A stretch of 64,000 nucleotides of DNA, taken from contig JAWPHD010001270.1 in assembly GCA_037043455.1 (NCBI GenBank), positions 187,501 through 251,500 of the forward strand, written 5' to 3'. The position numbers and the translations under genes were made by a program. Positions 39,250-51,360 of the stretch are shown one piece after another. The stretch comes from Cyrtodaria siliqua (Eukaryota; Mollusca; Bivalvia; Adapedonta; Hiatellidae). Under the pieces are notes generated by a model. The model was not told the DNA's origin and did no database searches. It was given only the letters and a program-made list of their open reading frames with translations. The first letter of the stretch is position 1, and the number at the start of each line of letters is the position of its first letter.

Positions 39250-42200
39250 TGCATTTGAATAACGGGGGTCGTTTCAAACGTTATACAAACCCAGAAAGAA
39301 ACAACCCTGTTTCGATATACTGGTGAGGGTCGTTGCAAACGTTATTTCATCTCATGTAGAAACAGCCCTGCACTGAACTAATTCTGGTGTCACTACAACC
39401 CAGGAAAAAGGTCTGTTTTGATATACTTTTGGGGGTCGTTGCAAACGTTATTTCATCTCATGTAGAAACAGCCCTGCATTGCACTGATGCTGGTGTCCTT
39501 ACAACCCAGGAAAAAGTTCTGTAATTGTATATTGACGCGGGTCGTTACAAACGTTATTATATTTCAGTGAGAGACAGGCCTGTAATGTAATGCTGGGGGT
39601 CGTTATAAACGTTAGATCATCTCATGTAGAAATAGCCCTGCATTGAACTAATGCTGGGGTCCTTACAACCCAGGAATAAAAAGCCTGTATTTATTAATGG
39701 ATGGGGGTCGTTACAAACGTTATTACATTCCAGTGAAAGACAGGCCTGTAAGCTAATGCTGGGGTCCTCACACAAGTTACCAGTATTACAACACAGTGAG
39801 AAACAGCCATGTATTAAATTAATGGTGGGGTCGTTACAAACGTTATTGCAATCAAGTGAGAGAGAGGCTCGTAGGTTTAAATGCTGGGGTACTTAAAACG
39901 TCTTAACATCCTAGGGATAAACATTCTTGTATTGAATTGAAGCTGAGGGTCGGTACAAACGTTATGACAACCCATGGAAATTCCGGTCTGTATTACATGT
40001 GTGTGTGTGTGTAGTTCTAAGGTTTATAGTCCCTCCGCCAACAAACTCAATGCGCCTTAGAGCGCACCGAGATGGGTACAATAGAGTCTGGACTTTGTCT
40101 GTATTAAATTAACGTTGGGGTTAGTTAAAACGATATTACAGGCTAGACAGAAACAGCCCTGTACTGAATTAATGATGGGGTTTGCTAAACACGTTTTACA
40201 GCCATGGAGAAACAAATATGTATTGAATTAAAGCTGGGTCGTTACTCACATTATACAACCATGGAGAAACAAATGTATTGAATTAAAGCTGGGGTCGTTA
40301 CAAACGTTTTACAACAATAGAGAAACAACTGTATTGAATTAAAGCTGGGTCGTTACAAACGTGTTACAACCATGGAGAAACAACTGTATTGAATTAAAAC
40401 TGGGTCGTTACAAACGTTTTACAACCATGGAGAAACAACTGTATTGAATTAAAGCTAGGGTCGTTACAAACGTTTTACAACCATGGAGAAACAACTGTAT
40501 TGAATTAAAGCTGGGATAGTTACAAACGTTTTACAACCATGGAGAAACAACTGTATTGAATTAAAGCTGGGGTCGTTACAAACGTTTTACAACCATGGAG
40601 AAACAACTGTATTGAATTAAAACTGGGGTCGTTACAAACGTTTTACAACCATGGAGAAACAACTGTATTGAATTAAAGCTGGGTCGTTACAAACGTGTTA
40701 CAACCAAGGAGAAACAACTGTATTGAATTAAAACTGGGTCGTTACAAACGTTTTACAACCATGGAGAAACAACTGTATTGAATTAAAGCTAGGGTCGTTA
40801 CAAACGTTTTACAACCATGGAGAAACAACTGTTTTGAATTAAAGCTGGGATAGTTACAAACGTTTTACAACCATGGAGAAACAACTGTATTGAATTAAAG
40901 CTAGGGTCGTTAAAAACGTTTTACAACCATGGAGAAACAACTGTATTGAATTAAAACTGGGGTCGTTACAAACGTTTTACAACCATGGAGAAACAACTGT
41001 ATTGAATTAAAGCTGGGTCGTTACACACGTTTAGCAACCATGGAGAAACAACTGTATTGATTTAAAGCTAGGGTCGTTACAAACGTTTTACAACCATGGA
41101 GAAACAACTGTATTGAATTAAAGCTAGGGTCGTTAAAAACGTTTTACAACCATGGAGAAACAACTGTATTGAATTAAAGCTTGGGTCGTTACACACGTTT
41201 TACAACCATGGAGAAACAACTGTATTGAATTAAAGCTGGGGTCGTTACAAACGTTTTACAACCATGGAGAAACAACTGTATTGAATTAAAGCTGGGGTCG
41301 TTACAAACGTTATACAACCATAGAGAAACAACTGTATTGAATTAAAGCTGGGGTCGTTACACACGTTTTACAACCATGGAGAAACAACTGTATTGAATTA
41401 AAACTGGGGTCGTTACAAACGTTTTACAACCATGGAGAAACAACTGTATTGAATTAAAGCTGGGGTCGTTACAAACGTTTTACAACCATGGAGAAACAAC
41501 TGTATTGAGTTAAAGCTGGGGTCGTTACAAACGTTTTACAACCATGGAGAAACAACAGTATTGAATTAAAGCGGGGTTCGTTACAAACGTTTAACAACCA
41601 TGGAAAAACGACTGTATTGAATTAAAGCTGGGGTCGTTACAAACGTTTTACAACCATGGAGAAACAACTGTATTGAATTAAAGCTGGGGTCGTTACAACA
41701 AACATTTTACAACCATGGAGAAACAACTGTATTGAATTAAAGCTAGGGTCGTTACAAACGTTTTACGGAGAAACAACTGTATTGAATTAAGGCTGGGGTC
41801 GTTACAAACGTTTTACAACCATGGAGAAACAACTGTATTGAATTAAAGCTGGGGTCGTTACAAACGTTTTACAACCATGAAGAAACAACTGTATTGAATT
41901 AAAGCGGGGTTCGTTACAAACGTTTAACAACCATGGAAAAACGACTGTATTGAATTAAAGCTGGGGTCGTTACAAACGTTTTACAACCATGGAGAAACAA
42001 CTGTATTGAATTAAAGCTGGGGTCGTTACAACAAACATTTTACAACCATGGAGAAACAACTGTATTGAATTAAAGCTAGGGTCGTTACAAACGTTTTACG
42101 GAGAAACAACTGTATTGAATTAAGGCTGGGGTCGTTACAAACGTTTTACAACCATGGAGAAACAACTGTATTGAATTAAAGCTGGGGTCGTTACAAACGT

Positions 42201-42945
42201 TTTACAACCATGGAGAAACAACTGTATTGAATTAAAGCTGGGGTCGTTACAAACGTTTTACAACCATGGAGAAACAACTGTATTGAATTAAAGCGGGGTT
42301 CGTTACAAACGTTTAACAACCATGGAAAAACGACTGTATTGAATTAAAGCTGGGGTCGTTACAAACGTTTTACAACCATGGAGAAACAACTGTATTGAAT
42401 TAAAGCTGGGGTCGTTACAAACGTTTTACAACCATGGAAAAACAACTGTATTGAATTAAAGCTAGGGTCGTTACAAACGTTTACGGAGAAATAACTGTAT
42501 TGAATTAAGGCTGGGGTCGTTACAAACGTTTTACAACCATGGAGAAACAACTGTATTGAATTAAAGCTGGGGTCGTTTACAACCATGGAGAAACAACTGT
42601 ATTGAATTAAAGCTGGGGTCGTTACACACGTTTTACAACCATGGAGAAACAACTGTATTGAATTAAAGCTGGGGTCGTTACACACGTTTTACAACCATGG
42701 AGAAACAACTGTATTGAATTAAAGCGGGGTCGTTACTCGCATTATACAACCATAGAGAAACAACTGTATTGAATTAAAGCTGGGGTCGTTACACACGTTT
42801 TACAACCATGGAGAAACAACTGTATTGAATTAAAGCGGGGTCGTTGCTCACATTATACAACCATAGAGAAACAACTGTATTGAATTAAAGCTGGGGTCGT
42901 TACAAACGTTTTACGGAGAAACAACTATGTATTGAATTGGTGACT
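39250..42945. repeat. 56 bp minisatellite, ~65 copies, degenerate left and homogeneous right
   Basis: Unit contains GGGGTCGTTACAAACGTTTT, ACAACCATGGAGAAACAACT and GTATTGAATTAAAG. From 39250 to about 40200 copies are diverged and interrupted by unique sequence (about 40000-40100, starting with a GT microsatellite). From about 40210 to 42940 they are nearly identical. Three rare variants (GCGGGGTTCG, ACAACAAACATTTT, TTTTACGGAG) recur in the same order near 41571/41692/41760 and 41913/42031/42096, showing duplication of a ~340 bp block. Confidence 0.96.
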
Positions 42946-43381
42946 TATAAACATTATAACAACCCAGTAAAGACAGTCATGTAAGTTTACATTTTTTACA
43001 TCTAATCAAGAAACAGACATGTAGTGAAATAATGCTTGATCAACGTAAGTGAACGGTATTGTTTTAGCAAAAAAGTGATTTGTTAAATTCCAACTATTTT
43101 AGAAATAAACGGTCCGATTAAACTTAGAATTTACAGACAGACTTATTGTATTTAGGCTTTGTGGTTAGTGCATAGAATGGTTCGGAACCAGGGCAGTACG
43201 TTACGTATGCATTTATTATTTATATAATACAACAGAGTATCTTGGTAACAATGTATTATGGCAATCGTTTAACAAAATATGGTGAACAACTCGAATATAA
43301 TAGTGTTTCAACATGGACTCTGCTATGTCCCAACCCACGCCTAGGTCTCTCTCCGCACCGCACCGCACCGTGTCGCACCGC

Positions 43382-43382
<1 letters not shown>
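42946..43382. other. non-coding spacer
   Basis: AT-rich unique sequence ending with CACCG repeats (43357-43385). No gene seen. Confidence 0.5.

Positions 43383-43445
<63 letters not shown>
43383..43445 (+). repeat. CT dinucleotide microsatellite
   Basis: About 30 CT units, preceded by a short CGCAC/CACCG repeat. The poly-Ser-Leu and poly-Arg-Glu frames (101 and 111 codons) are artefacts. Confidence 0.97.
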
Positions 43446-43451
<6 letters not shown>

Positions 43452-44402
43452 CTATGACCATACCCACCAACCAACCACCCACTAACCCACAGCTTATCTA
43501 CCAAATAGTAACCAGCTCGCAGAATAATTTTCCTATGTTTAACTGGATTCGCCTGCCACCCGTTCTGCGAATAATACAATTTGTTCTGCATTTCATCATA
43601 CCTGATGGTTCATTATAGATGTTCACCTTAAATAAATCGTGAATAATCATTAACGTTAAATTATTGGGTCATTTCCCCGAGCATTTGAAATCATAGAAAA
43701 TGTTGATGTTCGCCTGGCTTACAGTAATATGTCGATGTTCGCCTGGCTTACAGTAATATGCTAATATTCTTTAATGCCAACAAATTGGATAAGTCCTAGT
43801 ACTGTTTTCAGAATAAATTGTTGTTTTATAACAACGAATTACAATGACAATGCACGTGCTTGAAAGATACGGCTTATGTTATACTGCATAATAAATTTCC
43901 ACCAGTTGTCTGGGGTCTGTATTGATCCCGGTAGCTATAGTAAGTGATGATCTAAACTTTAATTGATGCACCCAGTGTTGATGTCTCCTAATCGATGAGC
44001 ACGACTCTCCAGAGAAGATATTGTTGCAGCGGGCGATCTATCATTTTTCATTGTTTTCAATGATTCTCTCACATTATATCTCATTTTGAGATAAGAATCG
44101 ACAGGTTCGTATCCCGACATGCCCTCATACAAATATCACGTGATTAATACAGCTCGTGCTGAAGTAGCGGAGATGCAGACGAGAGTTGATCATGGTCCCT
44201 GAAGACGCTTTGACACTGTTACGACATTTACGATAAGGACAGCTTATGTTTCAACCATCTGTTGGCTTTTTTTCCAACTTTATCTTTGTACATTTTCCCT
44301 CAAATCAGTCTGTTTTATGACACCAAGAGGAGCAAGTGTTTAGATATGTGGATATTAATAATATATGGGGTTATTCTTGGCTCCATATCAACAAATATAC
44401 TT
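43446..44402. other. non-coding, small direct repeat
   Basis: A 29 bp direct repeat containing GTTCGCCTGGCTTACAGTAA occurs twice (43708 and 43737). Otherwise unique AT-rich sequence. An 82-codon frame (44262-44510) overlaps the next inverted repeat and has no domain. Confidence 0.5.
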
Positions 44403-44617
44403 GACGCCATTAAAAGTGCAAGTTTTTTATTTTGTGTTTATTTCCAATATTGTAGTGTTATGTACATGTTAGAAATTATCCACATTCCCTATAAATCTGG
44501 TGACCGATAAAATTCATGTATTGAAAGAAGTAAAATCGGAATTATGCAATTGATCTTGGAGACATGTTAATTAAAAATAAACACAAAATAAAAAAAACTT
44601 GCACTTTTAATGGCGTT
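44403..44617. repeat. inverted repeat with ~40 bp arms
   Basis: Left arm at about 44403-44443 includes CGCCATTAAAAGTGCAAG; right arm at about 44576-44617 is its complement with an extra A or two. The spacer is about 130 bases. It could be a short foldback element. Confidence 0.8.
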
Positions 44618-44777
44618 AAATATATATCCAACTCTGATACATGTAGCCGAACATTCTTTTAAAAAAAAAATCACTACGATACTTTATGCTACCCCAGCTC
44701 AGAAGATCTGTCCGGATTATTTCTCCATAGCATACTCCTTAGTCAAATATCAACATCTGTCCAGATCAGGCAAGGAG

Positions 44778-45180
44778 TTGACGTGACCCAGTGGGTAGCA
44801 CGGTGGACTTTAATCCGGAGGGCCCGGGTTCAAGCCCCACCGACCACTGAGTTTTGTCGGTGTGTTCTTAATACCCTAGTCCGCCGAATGGTGGCGTAAA
44901 CATGGCGGTTTTGTCTATCATCCGAACACGTTAAAGTAAAGAACCGTGGAAGTGTTTTTAGTAAGAGCCTGGCAGGTTCCAGGGTTCCTGTGTATACTTT
45001 GCATCTCTCTCTCTCGCTCTAGCCCTAGGCTCTTTATAACCTTTGATGAGCCGGTTTATAGAATTAGCTTCAATTCCAGAGAATGCTATAAAGTTTTAAC
45101 AAACTGTATAATTCGGACAACGTTAACATTGCCTGTTTGTTGTTTCAACTTGCAAATCAAATCAAATTAAATCAAGTCTA
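44778..45180 (+). mobile_element. tRNA-derived SINE, near full length
   Basis: The head has an A box-like TGACCCAGTGGG (44784-44795) and a perfect B box GGTTCAAGCCC (44827-44837), the internal Pol III promoter. The body has CACGTTAAAGTAAAGAACCG and GGTTCCAGGGTTCC, a CTCTCTCTCTCG run and TTTGATGAGCCGG. The tail is AAATCAAATCAAATTAAATC. The body matches 33712-33965. It is non-coding, and its retroposition would depend on an unseen LINE. Confidence 0.85.
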
Positions 45181-47432
45181 CTGGTATATAATCCGAAACA
45201 GAATTACCACCAAGACGAAAACAACATAGCAATACAAATAATGAATCCACATAAATAACCTGGTAAAGTAAACTAATTATGAACGTATAGTTTTCTGTCG
45301 AAGATTCGCAGTACTGGTATATATATATTTCTTTATTAAAGTCTCATCATGGTTTACAAAAAATACAAACATAAATAAAACATCGTAAGCATTATAAGAT
45401 AGCCATGCCATTCTAATTAGAATTATAAGAGACTGTAGTTATAAAACCATCAACATATTTTAAAAGTAGCTAATAACATCAAACTCAAACGATATTACAT
45501 ATATATTACACATTAAGACTATGTAAATGATGCTAATCTATCTATAAAATATGTGCTAAGAATGAGTATTGTAAGATTTGACAAAATAAACAAAGCACTA
45601 TTGCGCATTAGTTAGAACAAAATTAAAAAATCATGTATCCCCTTTGATCAGATCATAAAGGAACTGATTAGCATCATTTGCATAGACGAAAATAAAACAG
45701 AATCACGATATGATAAAACAAATTGACATTATTTACAGATATAAAATTGACATTGTTTGGCATATTTAGGAGGAAAAAAGACTAGCGATACAAAAAGCTG
45801 GACCTTCTTATAATCTGCTCTAAACGAAGCATATCTTTGACAGATGACGTGTCTTTAATATGACTTATAAACGGCATTTTCTCATCTCCAACCAGGAAAT
45901 TGCATAATTAACATATCTAGTAATTATGTAATAAACGTATTCATCTAACTTCATCGACAGCTAACGTATGTATGTGTGCTTGTTCTAATTTTACAAAAGA
46001 GGGAACTGGAAATTTGTCTTCGTTTTTGAATAAATTCTTTGACATTCGCATTTATCTGTCAACTTAGTTTATGATTAATGTCAACTTTGTCTATGGAAGA
46101 TTTCTAGAATAGTTCATGAGGAGTTTTTATTTTCTTAAATACAACATTTTGAATAATTTTGTGTTTGAGAAAATGTACCCTTATTTTTGCAAAAGTTAAA
46201 ACATGTTTAAATGAAATTAAATATAACAGGTCTTGTATTTACTTAATCCCTTACCAAGCAAAGTAGTTATATATGAAGAAAGTAAAATATATTTTTTCTT
46301 TAAGGCAAAATATAGCAATGGGAAACAAATTCTAACAGTAGCATTAATTGATGATTAACAAATACGTCCTATACACAAATGTTTATCTTACATAGAACCT
46401 TGCATGACATCCGTTGTTCGGAAATACGCGAAACTATGTTGTCCAGCCTTTTGGAAGTTCATGGTTTACTTTTCCCACCATTGTTTTCCCTTTAATTCCG
46501 TGAGTAAATACATGTCCTTATCCGTGCTGTCTGATCAAATTAAATGAAAACATCGTAAATCTTTGAGTGTCTTTATAGTTTGATGAAGCAGAAGACAATA
46601 TTCTTGTCGTCTGCTTCAAGTGACTACTGCCGCCGTTTACTACGCAGCATCAAAGAAAGCGTGCACGTGCATTGTTGGACAACAGCTCACGCGACATGAT
46701 TATTCCCGTGAAAAATGGTTTGTTTGCTGCTCATGACATAAAATAGTACATCAGCCACTTGCATTAGTAGTATCGGAAATTTTAAATAATGTTTACCTAT
46801 TCAATTTAACTTAAAGGGACTGAAAGCGATTTGGGTTTCATTTTATGAACTTTATATATATGCATTTTTAAATAGCGTGGTAAACTGAGAAATGTTGACC
46901 TTCACTTGATTCTTTCTGTTGAAAAAGCTAGCATTTAATGCCGAATACACTTCAGGCCCTTAGCCAGATCTGAAATTTAACCGAGGCAAATCACTTCCTC
47001 GTGGGCTCTGAGAACATGCTCCCTCTAAGAAAATGTTGATTTCGAGCGTTTTAGTGCATTCCTGACCCAGATTTTGAGTTTTAATTAAAAAAAAAAAGAA
47101 AAGAAGAAGATATTCCATGTAATGCCTTCTTTAACGTTTGGTACCTTCCGGGACCATTTGCCTCGGTGTGTTTTTGCGTAGTGCATTGTGCACGCATCCA
47201 CTGTGTCTCAATAGAAAATGGCTATTCCACTGTCTGATAATACACTAATGATATTTATCTCCCATTTCTGCTCATGTGAGATAGGCATTTTCCTCATGTG
47301 AGATAACTCTATCTTACATGACATGTGACTTATGACGTCATGACGTTACGTCGACGTTGCGTTATTCTGGCGTTAAATCAGCAAAGTCATTGATTTTATG
47401 CGGTAATAAACACATAATGGGAGAAAAATAAT
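45181..47432. other. non-coding AT-rich sequence
   Basis: No open frame above 60 codons over more than 2 kb. A 36 bp hairpin lies at 46584-46619 (TGAAGCAGAAGACAA and TTGTCGTCTGCTTCA). Nothing else recognisable. Confidence 0.55.
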
Positions 47433-47575
47433 CCATCATCAGTGATCCATGTGAGATAGGAAAATCTCACCCTCGGGATCAGAATTGCAACCAGGCACTC
47501 GGCAGAGCCTCGTCCCTGGTTACAATTCTGACACTCGGGTGAGATTTCTCTATCTCACATGGATACTCATGATGG
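47433..47575. repeat. 143 bp foldback hairpin
   Basis: Outer arms read CCATCATCAGTGATCCATGT and its near complement; inner arms contain GTGAGATAGG, AAATCTCACCCTCGG and CAGAATTG, mirrored after a short loop near 47500. The motif TCATGTGAGATA also occurs singly at 47272 and 47297, so the hairpin belongs to a local repeat. Confidence 0.85.
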
Positions 47576-49689
47576 AGTCTTATACTCTCTTGCATTGTTT
47601 GTGTCATTATCATTCTCCCAAGATACGTTATTTTTGTTACTATAGTGACGGGGAAATAATGAAAATGTAACAATTGACTCGCATTTTTCGTTTAAAGCCG
47701 CATAAGCGCGGAATAAATTCGAATCCATTCTTAATTGTTATTGCTTAAGTAGATTTTGTTTTGTATTTCGTAAAATTGGACAAGAAGGAAGCATTCCCAT
47801 TGATTATTTTGCATTTTGAAACTAAAAAAAAAACAGAAAACAATTCGCTTAAATTATCCATTGTTTTGTGATCAAATTTACATGTAATGCGATCAAAAAA
47901 CAATTACTAGTAGGCTACTTCTTCTGACTCGTCCTGGGCATATGATTCCATTTCAAGTTTTTAACACTTTTAATTCGAGAGTTATATAGCCGTTGGTTTA
48001 CATACTCTAAAAGTAGTTTATTTAAAACAAAAAATAAAAAAATACAGACTGTTTTCTTAAGAATGAATGAAGGATACCTTATTTACACTGTTCCGTGCAG
48101 AATTGTCTCCCTTAATTAAGATAACTCTAACAGACGCTCTAGACTAGTAAACATTTTTTTCCTCTCGATTCGAATAATGAGTTTGAAGCAGTTATCATCG
48201 ATATTAAATGCTTTGAACTATTTAAATTGTCTTAAATCAGGAACACAGACAATTATGTCATGTCGGAATCGGATCATGTTATATTATAGTTATCGAACGG
48301 ATTTAGAAACGAGTGAATTATTAGTTACACCGACTTCCAGCAGGGTGTATGGAAATATTCCAACCTGTTTGGTGAAGGGTGAAATGGAATGAATATTCCA
48401 ATACACCCTGCTGAATATCTGTGTATCGAATCACAGACCTAATAACAATATTAATATGTCTGTGATCGAATGTATCATCATTTCCGAGTGATCTCCGAGC
48501 AATATTGATAGACATGATTGCAATTTATAGAAAAGTTATTTCCCTTAGATTGTATTACATTGTAAAATGTTTTGAGACGTTCTTCGATTTGATGTATGAC
48601 TGATCAATATTGCAATTTAATTGTTCAAAAGAAAAATCGTTGAAAGAACGAATTTGTTAATGTGTCATCTGTTTTCGCGGATGGTCAAATATTGAAAATA
48701 AATGACATATAATCAGAGTGTGCACCCTGATAAAACAAGATACAGTAAGATTCATAGAAAAATAATGGTGAATCGGAAGTTTCTTTAGCTGTCCGCTAGT
48801 TTGATTTAAATTGTATATATATGCTTCTTATACCGGTCTGGTTCACCTTGGCTCTTAACCAATCAAAAGCGGAGGATTTTTAAGTATTGGTAATAACGAG
48901 TGATATGTGTGGGCGGTACGAGTCGAAAACAAAAACACTCGAGAAAGCTAGAAAATTCACATGCGAAAATATGAGTGTTGCTTCTTGATCATGTCAGAGA
49001 TCAGCAAAAACGTGCAACCGTACAGGGTACATGGTAAATTTGTTTGGAATGCGTTCTCGTATTAATGCTTATAGTCATTACATATTCGGTTACACTATAT
49101 ACGATTCATACATATTAGTACACACATTTCAAATACGTCATACACGAAAACACTGGAATCTACTGCAAGCCCTACAATGACATCGGTATTCATAACATTA
49201 CCAATTTGCACTGACAAAATGAACGGCAATATATGAATTCTAGGGACACAACAAACCACTAGAAAAGTATTGTGGTTCATATTTTTGCAATTATTACATA
49301 CTAATACGACACTCGATGTCCCGCGTTGTGGCAAATATGGTTTCTAGAGTCACATAATCCCCATATAAACAGAGGCTTTACGGTACAAACACGGGGCTTA
49401 ACAAATAAAAATCGCAGTCGTCGCTATCTTATCTACCCCTTGTTCTAAACTCTTTCTTTTTGTCACTTTTCTAAAGGCCGTTTCTCGGATTCAACGCCGA
49501 TCATTATCATGAAACAGTTTCCCGTTTTGTCCTAAATTGCGATTATACAGCAATTTTGTTATCGTTTCAAATCATTTTGCTTCACAATTACGCTTTCGTT
49601 TGTTGATAATCCTATATTTTGAAGTGAGTTTTGAGACAAACTATCTTCCCTATCTCACGTTATCACCGCATATTCGTCATTTATTAGGG
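47576..49689. other. non-coding with one small inverted repeat
   Basis: AT-rich. A small hairpin at 48338-48413 has CAGCAGGGTGTATGGAA and its complement. Frames of 60-79 codons lack domains. Confidence 0.5.
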
Positions 49690-50010
49690 CATAATTCCGT
49701 TTTGATGAGGCATGGTTGGTGAGGAGAGAGTCGATGTAATCCGAAGTAAGCCGAACGGTGAAGGTGCGCATACCACGTGACACCCGTCGTCGCGATGCAC
49801 AAAGGAATGTTGTCATAAATAAATGATAGCCGGCTGATCTTAGACGGTGCCCGACCGATTGGAGTCGCCGTTTTGTCGACGTGGGCCCTTATCGTTAAGG
49901 GTTCAGACCACGAGACAAACTTGAGTGCGACAGTAACGGAGGTTTAGAACGGAATTTAATGAACTACCCGCGATAATCTCTCGAACGTAAGGTGAAAACA
50001 AATGACTGTG
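49690..50010. other. CpG-rich block of unknown nature
   Basis: CG dinucleotides are dense (about 27 in 280 bases by eye) in otherwise CpG-poor AT-rich DNA. It includes CACGTG (49774-49779), CCCGTCGTCGCGATG and GTCGACGTGGGCCC. No open frame of note. It could be a promoter, a regulatory element or an old GC-rich insertion. Confidence 0.4.
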
Positions 50011-50514
50011 AATATAGCCATAGAAGTGAATAAAGCTGTCGTTATGGCGTAATGGTGGTTAATATTATAACTTAGTTGATTCATTTGTTTTTTGGCAACT
50101 GAAGTTCTGCAAGGTTTAGATACCTAATCGAACTATTTACACTAATACAACTTTACTTACTGCATTTAAATACGTATGTACCTCCCCATAAAGTCTAATT
50201 TTTCGTGTTATAATATAAATTATATTGCGCGAAAAACTGCGGATCATTAGCTTGTATGACGTTTGAATTTTATACAAGCAAAGGTTTTACTCAAGGGTGA
50301 AATGGCTGCCCGACAGTAAGCGAACGAGGGCTTAAGCGAGCATTTGTGTTACATTCAGTGATAGCAAATGTAGGTATTTAATGAATGATATTCGATGGGG
50401 AAATTGAGTCCTAAATGAAAGATTTTAATGTTAAATATACGTAATAAATAATTTATGAAATATACAGAATAATAAATATTAAATCATTCATATTTTACAA
50501 CTGTTTTGCAATTA
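50011..50514. other. non-coding, no gene seen
   Basis: AT-rich unique sequence. Confidence 0.5.
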
Positions 50515-51360
50515 TCAAGTATTTACGATTTCACGATTTACGATTTCACATGGTTGCGTAAACGCTGGTTTCCGTGAGACTGAGATAGCATGGAACCAGA
50601 CCGTTTTAAATCCGTTTTGACTATACTTTTTAAACCAATCCGATGGCTCAGAATTTAAATACTTGCGCCATTTATTCATGAAGATTTTACTACCAGCGCT
50701 CTTCATGGTTTAGAGTGTGACCTATATAGAGATATCGATAAAACCAATGGTAAACACTAAGCCGGATAAAGTCTATGAAGAGAAATCGTCACCATTAAGA
50801 AACCGCGGTCGGTCGCTACGCTCCCTCCTGGTTTCTTAACGGTGAAGATTTCTCTTCATAGCCTCTATCCTATACGGAGATGCGTATGTATAGGATAGAG
50901 GCTATGAAAAGAAATCTTCACCATTAAGAACCCGGAAGGGTGGGAGCGTGGCGTGGAAAGCGCTAACCAGCAGTAAACTCTTCATGAATAACTGGCGTAG
51001 TTATTTGAACATCTGAGGCAAATGATTGATTGAAAAAGTTGGGTAACTACTAAAGTTTATTTGGCATAAACTGTATTTTAACAAATAGTGTAACTATTGC
51101 TTGCTACATGTATAGGATAGAGGCTATGAATAGACATATCCCCCTTTAAGAACCCGAAAAAAAGGGAGCGTAGCAACCGACCGCGGTTTCTTAATTAATG
51201 GTGTCGATTTCTCTTCATAGACTCTATCCGACTTAGTGCTTATCATAGGCTTATCAATAGTCTCTATAAGGTCACGCTCTAGCCTGCGAAGAGCGCCGGT
51301 AGCAAATTCTTCATGACTAAATGTAGCCATTATTAATGATTGGTTTAAAAAGCCGAATAA
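50515..51360. repeat. nested inverted duplication with decayed coding remnants
   Basis: Three related segments: A at about 50600-50880 (plus), B at about 50890-51055 (opposite orientation) and C at about 51110-51350 (also opposite to A). A and B share CTATCCTATAC/GTATAGGATAG at their junction, and A also folds on itself around 50815-50830 (AGAGAAATC...CACCATTAAGAAACC and its complement). C read on minus encodes SHEEFATGALRRLERDL; A read on plus, across changes, gives the similar IHEDFTTSALHGLECDL, with IDKP/IDKT following. Source protein unknown; A is interrupted by a stop. Confidence 0.7.
51124..51330 (-). pseudogene. decayed coding fragment of unknown family (arm C)
   Basis: A 68-codon frame starting MATFSHEEFATGALRRLERD, then an Ile-Asp-Lys-Pro stretch and a Lys/Arg-rich end. 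Its similarity at the protein level to arm A (50680-50800, plus) with codon-like substitutions suggests both derive from a once-coding sequence, perhaps of a mobile element. I recognise no domain. The 63-codon frame at 50515-50706 on minus reads the antisense of arm A and is probably a shadow. Confidence 0.35.

Noticed and set aside
43242..43618. Overlapping 71-111 codon frames around the CT tract
   Set aside because: Driven by the CT microsatellite (Leu-Ser / Arg-Glu repeats).
44784..44837. A tRNA gene at the A and B boxes
   Set aside because: The sequence continues into a SINE body and tail, and it does not fold as a full tRNA cloverleaf by eye; called as SINE head.
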